Assembly (NCBI GenBank): GCA_045580025.1
Contig: JAZNNB010000016.1
Location: 1 to 12,240 of the forward strand
Reading direction: 5' to 3'
Source of the DNA: SIG440 sp045580025
GTDB taxonomy: Bacteria > Bacillota > Clostridia > Monoglobales > Monoglobaceae
DNA length: 12,240 bases
Position 1 is the first letter of the stretch; every line of letters starts with the position of its first letter. The notes below the pieces were generated by a model. That model searched no databases. It was given only the letters and a program-made list of their open reading frames with translations, and was not told the origin of the DNA. A program made the position numbers and the translations under genes. Positions 6,421 through 12,240 of this stretch are shown piece by piece.

Positions 6421-7578
6421 TTGGCAGAAAAAAGAGATTATTATGAGGTGCTGGGCGTTGAAAAGAATGCATCAGCAGATGAAATAAAAAAAGCATACCG
6501 ACGCTTAGCTAAAAAATACCATCCCGACCTTAATCCTGGCGACAAGGCAAAGGCGGCTGAAGAAAAGTTCAAGGAAGCCTCTGAAGCTTATGAGGTTTTG
6601 AGTGATGCCGACAAGAAACAGCGCTATGACCAGTTTGGCCACGCAGGAGTTGACCCGCAAGCAGGGGGCTACGGCGGATACGGTGATTTTGGTGGTTTTG
6701 GCGGTGGCTTTGGCGGCTTTGAAGATATTTTCGGCTCGTTCTTCGGCGGTGGCTTTGGAGGTCAGTCAAGACGAAACCCCAATGCTCCTCAAAAGGGTAG
6801 AGACCTTAAATATGCTGTTGACCTTACCTTTGAACAGGCTTGTTTTGGCTGTGAAATTGAGCTTAATGTGACAAGGATGGAAAAATGCGAAACTTGCAAG
6901 GGAAGCGGCGCAGAGCCTGGAACATCGGCATCTACCTGTAGTGTTTGTCGAGGAACAGGTCAGGTGACAACCGTTCAAAGAACTGCTTTTGGGAACTTCC
7001 AAAGCTCAAGACCTTGTACCACTTGCGGTGGAACAGGCAAGGTTGTATCAAATCCCTGTAAGGCTTGCCGTGGTGACGGAGCAGTTCGCAAGAGTCGCAA
7101 GATAAAGGTGAAAATTCCTGCAGGCATTGATAGTGACCAGATTATTTCGGTTTCAGGTCAGGGTGATGTAGGCAAGAACGGTGGACCAAACGGCGACCTC
7201 TTGGTTGTGGCAAGGGTAAAACGCCACAAGATTTTTGTGCGTCAGGGCTATGACATTATGTGTGATTTTCCCATTACCTTTGTGGAAGCGGCACTTGGTG
7301 CTGAGGTTCAGGTGCCAACTATTGACGGAAAAGTTACTTATAACATCCCTGAGGGAACTCAGACTGGTACGGTTTTCCGTCTTCGTGGCAAAGGCGTTCA
7401 GCGCCTTCACGGTGGCGGCAGTCGTGGTGACCAGTATGTGACAATCAAGGTTGAAACACCGAAAAATCTCACTGAAAAGCAAAAGGAAATTTTGAGACAG
7501 TTTGGTGATACAGTGGAGCCTGCGAAATATAATGAACGCAAGAGCTTCCTTGACAAAATGAAAGAGTTCTTGAAATAG
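6421..7578 (+). CDS. dnaJ: Molecular chaperone DnaJ (Hsp40)
   Basis: DnaJ is the cytosolic J-protein that delivers substrates to DnaK and triggers its ATPase. The 385-residue protein has a J domain with HPD at 34-36, a Gly/Phe-rich linker, and a zinc-binding domain of four CxxCxGxG repeats (first Cys pair 156/159, fourth pair 213/216). The two C-terminal beta domains follow. All eight zinc Cys are visible. The start is taken as TTG 6421, giving MAEKRDYYEVLG, the usual N-terminus of the family; GGTGA (6411-6415) lies 5 bases upstream. TTG 6409 and GTG 6412 are in frame but would add four or three unusual residues and leave no ribosome binding site. There is no ATG in this region. A weak site plus a TTG start suggests lower output than dnaK. 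Confidence 0.96.
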   Translation: MAEKRDYYEVLGVEKNASADEIKKAYRRLAKKYHPDLNPGDKAKAAEEKFKEASEAYEVLSDADKKQRYDQFGHAGVDPQAGGYGGYGDFGGFGGGFGGFEDIFGSFFGGGFGGQSRRNPNAPQKGRDLKYAVDLTFEQACFGCEIELNVTRMEKCETCKGSGAEPGTSASTCSVCRGTGQVTTVQRTAFGNFQSSRPCTTCGGTGKVVSNPCKACRGDGAVRKSRKIKVKIPAGIDSDQIISVSGQGDVGKNGGPNGDLLVVARVKRHKIFVRQGYDIMCDFPITFVEAALGAEVQVPTIDGKVTYNIPEGTQTGTVFRLRGKGVQRLHGGGSRGDQYVTIKVETPKNLTEKQKEILRQFGDTVEPAKYNERKSFLDKMKEFLK

Positions 7579-7632
7579 AATTGTGGGTCGGTGGCAATGT
7601 CGGCCCATATTCCATATGAAAGAGGGATAAAA

Positions 7633-8580
7633 ATGAATTGGATTGAACTTAAGATAACTACCACGGCTGAGGGAATTGAGCCAATTTGCGATGCTCTTTA
7701 TGATTTGGGAATTACCGGTGTCCAGATAAGTGACAAAGATGATTTTAAAGAGTTTTTGGAAAACAACCGCAAATACTGGGACTATGTGGATGAGGAACTT
7801 GAGAAGCTGAAAGAGGCAGACAGCTGTATCACCGTTTATTTTGGTGATGATGGCGATGGACGTGCGGTTCTTGATACGGCAAAGAAAGCTGTTTTGTCGC
7901 TCAGGCTAAGCAAAACTGCGTTTTGTGAAAAGGCGGTCAAAGACGAGGATTGGTCAGAAAACTGGAAACAGTATTTCAAGCCTCTTGAGATTGGTGAAAA
8001 AGTTCTGATTGTCCCTGAATGGGAGGATACTCCTGAAAGTGACAGGGTGAAATTTATAATAAATCCCGGAATGAGCTTTGGCACAGGCTCACACGAAAGC
8101 ACAAAAATGTGTATTGAAGAAATAGAAAAACATATAAAGGTCGGGGACACGGTTCTTGACCTTGGTTGTGGCTCAGGGATACTCTCGGTGATTGCACTTC
8201 TTCTTGGGGCGAAAGAGGCGACAGCGGTTGATATTGACCCTATGGCGGTGGAAACGGCTTATCAGAACCTTGAGCTTAATAGATTGCCCAAGGAAATTTA
8301 CCACGGCTTTGCAGGGGATATAACGACAGATAGGGAACTTTGTGAAAAACTCAGCAAGGGGAAAAGCGACATTGTTCTTGCAAACATCGTGGCGGATGTA
8401 ATCATTGCACTGTCCGGATTTGTGAAAGATTTTATGAAGGACGACGGCACGTTTATCTGTTCGGGAATAATTGCAGAAAGGACCGACGAGGTAGTTGAAG
8501 CATTGAAAAAGGCTAACCTTAAAATCAAAAATATCCGTAACATGGGCGAATGGTCAGCGGTGGTTTGCACAAAAAACTAA
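7633..8580 (+). CDS. prmA: Ribosomal protein L11 methyltransferase
   Basis: PrmA is a cytosolic SAM-dependent enzyme that trimethylates ribosomal protein L11. The 315-residue protein is close to the usual length. The N-terminal substrate-recognition domain (about 1-100) starts with MNWIELKI. The PrmA signature NPGMSFGTGSHEST starts at residue 144, SAM motif I VLDLGCGSG is at 174-182, and the acidic residue after the second strand lies in AVDIDP. The catalytic-site motif LANI is at 249-252. The ATG at 7633 follows AAAGAGGG; longer in-frame starts at 7591 and 7597 lack a site and add unrelated residues. It lies 54 bases after dnaJ, the usual place in Firmicutes. A small imperfect hairpin (7584-7607) lies in that gap. 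A terminator follows, so it is the last gene of the operon here. Confidence 0.96.
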   Translation: MNWIELKITTTAEGIEPICDALYDLGITGVQISDKDDFKEFLENNRKYWDYVDEELEKLKEADSCITVYFGDDGDGRAVLDTAKKAVLSLRLSKTAFCEKAVKDEDWSENWKQYFKPLEIGEKVLIVPEWEDTPESDRVKFIINPGMSFGTGSHESTKMCIEEIEKHIKVGDTVLDLGCGSGILSVIALLLGAKEATAVDIDPMAVETAYQNLELNRLPKEIYHGFAGDITTDRELCEKLSKGKSDIVLANIVADVIIALSGFVKDFMKDDGTFICSGIIAERTDEVVEALKKANLKIKNIRNMGEWSAVVCTKN

Positions 8581-8587
8581 TCCTTTT

Positions 8588-8620
8588 TACCCCAAATTCG
8601 AAAATTTGGGGTATTTTTTT
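8588..8620 (+). terminator. Intrinsic terminator ending the heat-shock operon
   Basis: An 11-bp stem TACCCCAAATT (8588-8598) / AATTTGGGGTA (8603-8613) has a CGAA loop and is followed by seven T (8614-8620). It starts 7 bases after the prmA stop and ends the hrcA-grpE-dnaK-dnaJ-prmA unit. Confidence 0.94.
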
Positions 8621-8656
8621 GCCAATAAAAAGGAATTTTTCAATTTGCGTCGAAAT

Positions 8657-8684
8657 AAAAAAGGAAGACCTTTTTTGAAAAAGG
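8657..8684 (+). other. Two mutually exclusive A/T-rich hairpins upstream of gyrA
   Basis: AAAAAAGG (8657-8664) can pair with CCTTTTTT (8669-8676) across AAGA. Alternatively CCTTTT (8669-8674) can pair with AAAAGG (8679-8684) across TTGA. The two share 8669-8674, so only one can form. They lie 33 bases before the gyrA start in the 96-base gap after the prmA terminator. No convincing sigma-A promoter was seen in this gap: TATAAA at 8694-8699 has no good -35 and lies too close to the ribosome binding site. Function is unknown, and it may be only low-complexity sequence. Confidence 0.3.
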
Positions 8685-8716
8685 CCTAAAACCTATAAAA
8701 AATGAGGTATAACGCT

Positions 8717-11230
8717 ATGGCTAATGAAAACCACGAAGGATTGTTTGATGCGTCAAAGCTCAATATTATCCCAGTAGAAATTGAAAAGGAAATGCGAAAG
8801 TCCTACATCGAATATGCGATGTCGGTTATTGTAGGACGTGCGCTTCCGGATGTTCGTGACGGTCTCAAGCCTGTTCATCGCCGCATACTTTATGCGATGT
8901 ATGAGGACGGCTTCACTCCTGAACGCGAATATAAAAAATGTGCGACAACCGTAGGTAACGTGCTTGGTAGATACCATCCACACGGCGACGCGTCTGTTTA
9001 TGATGCTTTGGTGCGTATGGCTCAGGATTTCTCCATGAGATATCCGACTGTTGACGGCCACGGAAACTTTGGCTCGGTGGACGGTGACCCTGCGGCTGCT
9101 TACAGATATACCGAGGCAAGAATGTCAAAGCTTTCTATGAAAATGCTTACAGACATTGAAAAAGAGACTGTTGACTATATGCCGAACTTTGATGAAAGCC
9201 GAAAGGAACCAATCGTGCTTCCGTCACGTTTTCCGCACCTCTTGGTAAACGGCTCTGACGGTATTGCTGTTGGTATGGCTACAAAAATTCCGCCTCACAA
9301 TTTGAGCGAGGTTATTGACGGAATTGTTGCGGTTATTGACAATCCTGAAATCACCATTGACGAGCTTATGGAATACATTAAAGGCCCTGACTTCCCCACC
9401 GGTGCACAGATTATGGGCACAAGCGGTATTCGTTCTGCTTATCACACGGGAAGAGGCAAGCTTCGTCTTCGTGCAAAGGCTGATATTGAGGAATATAACG
9501 AAGGCAGACAGCGGATTGTGTTCACAGAAATTCCTTATATGGTTAACAAGGCAAGACTTATTGAAAACATTGCAAACCTTGTTCGCGACAAGCGCCTCGA
9601 GGGAATTTCAGATCTTCGTGATGAGTCCGACCGTGATGGTATGCGCATTGTGGTTGAGATAAAACGTGATGCCAATGCCACTATAGTTTTAAATCAGCTT
9701 TACAAATTCACACAGCTTGAGGACACCTTCAGCGTCATTATGCTTGCCCTTGTGAACCGTGTAGAACCAAAGGTTTTGAACCTCAGAGAAATACTGGACG
9801 AATACATCAATTTTCAGAAAGATGTTATTGTAAGAAGAACACGCTTTGACAAGAAAAAAGCGGAGGCAAGAGCTCACATTTTGGAGGGCTTAAGAGTTGC
9901 CCTTGACAACATTGACGAGATAATCAGCATCATAAGAAACAGCTATAACGATGCAAAACCAAACCTTATGGAGCGTTTTGATTTCACCGATGTTCAGGCG
10001 CAGGCTATTCTTGATATGCGCTTAGCACGTCTTCAGGGATTGGAACGTGAAAAGATTGATGCAGAGTATGAAGAGCTTATGAAGTTCATAAAAGAAATGG
10101 AGGAAATCCTTGCCAGTGAGCAGAGAGTTCTTGAGGTTATCAAGACTGAGATTTCCGAAATCCGTGACAAATTCGGTGACGAAAGACGCACGTCCATTGA
10201 GCCTGCTATTGACGATATTGATTATGAAGACCTTATCGAAGAAGAGGACAACGTGATTACCATGACCAAACAGGGTTATATCAAGAGACTTCCTGTTGAC
10301 ACATACAGAAGCCAGAAACGTGGCGGCAAGGGTATAATCGGTATGCAGACCAAGGAGGAGGATTTTGTCAACACAATGTTTGTTGCTTCCACCCATGCAT
10401 ACATTTTGTTCTTTACCAATACTGGAAGAATGTATCGCATAAAAGCATATCAGATTCCGGAAGCTGGACGTCAGGCAAAAGGAACAGCTATTGTAAATCT
10501 TCTTCAGCTTGAAGCGGGCGAAAAGATTTCAGCGATGATTCCCGTTCGTGAATACAAAGAGGGTGAATATCTTGTTATGGCAACTCGCGGCGGCGTTATT
10601 AAAAAGACAGATATTATGGAATATGAAAATGCTCCCAAGGGCGGCAAAATCGCCATCAATCTTGATGAGGGCGACGAGCTTATCAATGTAAAGAAAACCG
10701 ATGGAACAGGTGATATCTTTATCGGCACACACCTCGGAAAAATGATAAGATTTGCAGAAAGTGATATAAGGACTTTAGGCAGAGTTTCTCGTGGTGTTCG
10801 CGGAATTATGCTGAAAGACGGTGACTATGCTATTGGCATGGATGTTATGCGTGATGATGCAAAGCTTTTGGTTATCAGCGAAAACGGTTACGGCAAAAAG
10901 ACTGAGCTTTCTGAATATAAGGTTCAAGCTCGAGGCGGTCAGGGAACTACCTCTTACAAGATTTCAGAGGAAACAGGAAATGTTTCAGGTTTTGGTCTTG
11001 TCAGCGAGGATGACGACATCATCATCATCACATCAGAGGGCATAATCATCCGCATAAATACCGCGGATATCAGTACACTCAAACGTGTTACAAAGGGTGT
11101 AAGGCTTATGCGACTGGGTGACGGCGTGAAGATTGTGTCCGCAGCAGCAGTAGCACACGAAGAGGATGAAGAAACGGATGAACCGGCATCGGTGGATGGA
11201 CAGGAAAATTTAGCTTCGGATGATGAGTAA
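8717..11230 (+). CDS. gyrA: DNA gyrase subunit A
   Basis: GyrA cuts and rejoins DNA in the GyrA2GyrB2 gyrase that adds negative supercoils. The 837-residue protein is full length. The winged-helix/tower domain begins with LPDVRDGLKPVHRRILYAM (43-61), the quinolone region HPHGDASVYD is at 87-96, and the catalytic Tyr is Y131 in RYTEAR. A coiled coil with the C-gate follows, then the beta-pinwheel. The GyrA box QKRGGKG at 533-539 separates it from ParC. The tail is strongly acidic. Residue 92, equivalent to E. coli Ser83, is Ala, while D96 (E. coli Asp87) is kept. The ATG at 8717 is preferred over ATG 8702 because GAGG (8704-8707) fits only the later start. gyrB is not next to it in this window. 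The gene is followed by DnaA-box-like sites and, 174 bases on, a terminator. Confidence 0.98.
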   Translation: MANENHEGLFDASKLNIIPVEIEKEMRKSYIEYAMSVIVGRALPDVRDGLKPVHRRILYAMYEDGFTPEREYKKCATTVGNVLGRYHPHGDASVYDALVRMAQDFSMRYPTVDGHGNFGSVDGDPAAAYRYTEARMSKLSMKMLTDIEKETVDYMPNFDESRKEPIVLPSRFPHLLVNGSDGIAVGMATKIPPHNLSEVIDGIVAVIDNPEITIDELMEYIKGPDFPTGAQIMGTSGIRSAYHTGRGKLRLRAKADIEEYNEGRQRIVFTEIPYMVNKARLIENIANLVRDKRLEGISDLRDESDRDGMRIVVEIKRDANATIVLNQLYKFTQLEDTFSVIMLALVNRVEPKVLNLREILDEYINFQKDVIVRRTRFDKKKAEARAHILEGLRVALDNIDEIISIIRNSYNDAKPNLMERFDFTDVQAQAILDMRLARLQGLEREKIDAEYEELMKFIKEMEEILASEQRVLEVIKTEISEIRDKFGDERRTSIEPAIDDIDYEDLIEEEDNVITMTKQGYIKRLPVDTYRSQKRGGKGIIGMQTKEEDFVNTMFVASTHAYILFFTNTGRMYRIKAYQIPEAGRQAKGTAIVNLLQLEAGEKISAMIPVREYKEGEYLVMATRGGVIKKTDIMEYENAPKGGKIAINLDEGDELINVKKTDGTGDIFIGTHLGKMIRFAESDIRTLGRVSRGVRGIMLKDGDYAIGMDVMRDDAKLLVISENGYGKKTELSEYKVQARGGQGTTSYKISEETGNVSGFGLVSEDDDIIIITSEGIIIRINTADISTLKRVTKGVRLMRLGDGVKIVSAAAVAHEEDEETDEPASVDGQENLASDDE

Positions 11231-11242
11231 TTCACAGCATAC

Positions 11243-11307
11243 TGTTGATAACCTTGTGGATAATGTGAAAAAACCAATACCATCAAGGCTTTACAGGCTG
11301 TGGAAAA
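11243..11307 (-). other. Cluster of three DnaA-box-like sites downstream of gyrA
   Basis: Read on the minus strand, TTATCCACA (11263-11255) is a perfect DnaA box. TTATCAACA (11251-11243) and TTTTCCACA (11307-11299) each differ at one position. All three face the same way, and the first two are 12 bases apart. I saw no perfect box elsewhere in the window. This could be part of a replication origin, a DnaA-titrating site, or chance. The flanking sequence is A/T rich, but no DnaA-trio pattern was obvious. In many Firmicutes gyrA lies near oriC, which makes the position suggestive. Confidence 0.5.
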
Positions 11308-11374
11308 GTCCTTAAAATGTCAATATGTGCATTTTGATGAAAAAAGAGAGCCTTTAAAAGAATAAATTTGGGCA

Positions 11375-11395
11375 TTCGGCACAATGTGTTCCGAA
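11375..11395 (+). other. Imperfect hairpin resembling those flanking dnaK
   Basis: TTCGG (11375-11379) pairs with CCGAA (11391-11395). After one C/T mismatch, ACA (11381-11383) pairs with TGT (11387-11389), closing an ATG loop. No T run follows on the plus strand. Its TTCGGCACA...CCGAAGA outline is close to the dnaK-dnaJ hairpin. It lies just before the gyrA terminator. Confidence 0.4.
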
Positions 11396-11404
11396 GAAAA
11401 ATTT

Positions 11405-11446
11405 AAAGCCCGCAAACCCTTGATTTTATTGGGTTTGCGGGCTTTT
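11405..11446 (+). terminator. Intrinsic terminator after gyrA
   Basis: A perfect 15-bp stem AAAGCCCGCAAACCC (11405-11419) / GGGTTTGCGGGCTTT (11431-11445) closes an 11-base A/T loop and ends in a short T run. The A run on the opposite side of the stem means it could also work on the minus strand. It separates the gyrA transcript and its DnaA-box region from the ABC ATPase gene. Confidence 0.9.
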
Positions 11447-11457
11447 ATGTTTGGTTA

Positions 11458-11497
11458 TTGTGCAACATTCACGAAAGAAAAATATAAATTTGTGCAA
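11458..11497 (+). repeat. Direct repeat of TTGTGCAA upstream of the ABC ATPase gene
   Basis: The octamer TTGTGCAA occurs at 11458-11465 and again at 11490-11497, 32 bases apart or about three helical turns. Each copy is nearly palindromic (TTG and CAA arms). Both lie upstream of the likely promoter, so a helix-phased regulator could bind there. No known regulator was recognised. Confidence 0.4.
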
Positions 11498-11504
11498 TTA
11501 ACCT

Positions 11505-11547
11505 CTAACAATTTGTGTTAAAGTATGTTAAAATATACGATGTTAAA
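11505..11547 (+). promoter_or_regulatory. Probable promoter/operator region of the ABC ATPase gene
   Basis: Two weak sigma-A fits overlap here: CTAACA (11505-11510) with TAAAAT (11529-11534) at 18 bases, and TTGTGT (11513-11518) with TACGAT (11536-11541) at 17 bases. TGTTAAA occurs three times (11516-11522, 11526-11532, 11541-11547). TAACA (11506-11510) and TGTTA (11516-11520) form a small inverted repeat over the promoter. This suggests an operator, but the factor is unknown. The ribosome binding site AGGAGGT (11560-11566) lies 8 bases before the ATG. Confidence 0.45.
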
Positions 11548-11574
11548 TGAATATAACGTAGGAGGTTATAATAA

Positions 11575-12240
11575 ATGGCAAGTTTAAGTTTAAGACAGAT
11601 TGGAAAAATTTATCAGGGCGGCGTTATTGGTGCAAAAGACATTAACCTTGAAATCGCAGACAAGGAATTTATAATTCTTGTTGGCCCTTCTGGTTGTGGT
11701 AAATCTACAACTCTCCGTATGATTGCAGGTCTTGAAGAAATTTCAGAGGGCGAACTTTACATCGGCGACAAGCTGGTTAATGATGTTGCTCCAAAGGACA
11801 GAGATATCGCAATGGTTTTCCAGAACTATGCGCTTTATCCTCATATGACAGTTTTTGATAACATGGCTTTCGGCTTGAAGCTCAGAAAAGTTCCCAAGGA
11901 TGTTATCAAAGAAAAAGTGCATGAAGCAGCAAAAATTCTTGATATTGAACATCTCCTTGACAGAAAGCCAAAGGCTTTGTCAGGCGGTCAGAGACAGCGT
12001 GTTGCTCTTGGCCGTGCTATCGTTCGTGAACCAAAGGTATTCCTTATGGACGAACCCCTTTCAAACCTTGATGCAAAGCTGAGAGTTCAGATGAGAGCTG
12101 AAATCACAAAGCTCCACCAGAAGCTTGGCACAACAGTTGTTTACGTTACACATGACCAGACAGAAGCTATGACAATGGGTACAAGAATTGCTGTTATGAA
12201 AGATGGTTATCTCCAGCAGTGTGCTACTCCTATTGAGCTT
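11575..12240 (+). CDS. Sugar ABC transporter ATP-binding protein, MsmK/MalK/UgpC type (partial, 3' end outside window)
   Basis: This is the cytosolic ATPase that powers carbohydrate uptake by CUT1-type ABC importers. The first 222 residues are present; family members have about 360-380, so the C-terminal OB-fold/regulatory region is outside. The Walker A motif GPSGCGKST is at 37-45 and the Q-loop is in VFQNYALYPHMTV. The ABC signature LSGGQ is at 135-139, Walker B VFLMDEP has D159/E160, the D-loop reads SNLD, and the H-loop histidine is H193 in THDQTEA. All catalytic motifs are intact. The ATG at 11575 follows a near-perfect AGGAGGT. No permease or binding protein lies upstream, so it may be a stand-alone ATPase shared by several importers, as MsmK is in other Firmicutes. 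That is inference, because the downstream genes are not visible. Confidence 0.93.
   Translation, partial: MASLSLRQIGKIYQGGVIGAKDINLEIADKEFIILVGPSGCGKSTTLRMIAGLEEISEGELYIGDKLVNDVAPKDRDIAMVFQNYALYPHMTVFDNMAFGLKLRKVPKDVIKEKVHEAAKILDIEHLLDRKPKALSGGQRQRVALGRAIVREPKVFLMDEPLSNLDAKLRVQMRAEITKLHQKLGTTVVYVTHDQTEAMTMGTRIAVMKDGYLQQCATPIEL

Noticed and set aside
7591..7632. Extended prmA start at 7591
   Set aside because: No ribosome binding site, and it adds 14 residues unlike the family; ATG 7633 has AAAGAGGG and gives the usual N-terminus.
8619..8647. gyrA promoter with TTGCCA at 8619
   Set aside because: No acceptable -10 box lies 16-18 bases downstream.
11314..11335. AAAATG/CATTTT hairpin after gyrA
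   Set aside because: Only 6 bp of mostly A/T pairs with a 10-base loop; too weak to separate from background.

Overview
The window looks like chromosomal core sequence from a low-to-moderate GC Gram-positive bacterium of the Firmicutes/Clostridia type. The evidence is the heat-shock order hrcA-grpE-dnaK-dnaJ-prmA behind a perfect CIRCE operator, a DnaK that lacks the roughly 24-residue segment found near residue 80 of the Gram-negative proteins, strong AGGAGG-type ribosome binding sites, sigma-A-like promoters, and a PPi-type phosphofructokinase. The exact genus cannot be read from the sequence. No mobile element, CRISPR array, tRNA or rRNA was seen.

Left part (1-1404). Two genes lie on the minus strand: a short-chain dehydrogenase/reductase (SDR) and, downstream of it, the start of a QueT-type ECF transporter S component that runs off the left edge. 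The 83-base gap between them holds a small hairpin with an A-rich tail that ends in the queT ribosome binding site. It resembles a preQ1 class I riboswitch, but the loop-tail pseudoknot is not clear. The SDR gene and the plus-strand phosphofructokinase gene are divergent, with back-to-back promoters.

Middle (1404-8620). A PPi-type phosphofructokinase gene ends in a strong intrinsic terminator. Next comes the chaperone operon, started by a consensus promoter whose start point abuts CIRCE. HrcA is the repressor that binds CIRCE. GrpE is the nucleotide-exchange factor, DnaK the Hsp70 and DnaJ its J-protein, which here starts at TTG. PrmA, the ribosomal protein L11 methyltransferase, closes the operon before a clear terminator. 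Hairpins without T tracts sit between grpE and dnaK and between dnaK and dnaJ.

Right part (8621-12240). A complete gyrA stands apart from any gyrB visible here. It is followed by three closely spaced DnaA-box-like sites, a degenerate hairpin related to the two in the dnaK operon, and a strong terminator. The window ends inside an MsmK/MalK/UgpC-type sugar ABC transporter ATPase gene, whose upstream region carries two sets of short direct repeats that look like operator sites.

Most of the window is ordinary housekeeping sequence. I did not find a convincing undescribed system. The points most worth a second look are the DnaA-box cluster behind gyrA, the preQ1-like element before queT, and the recurring TCGGC hairpins.
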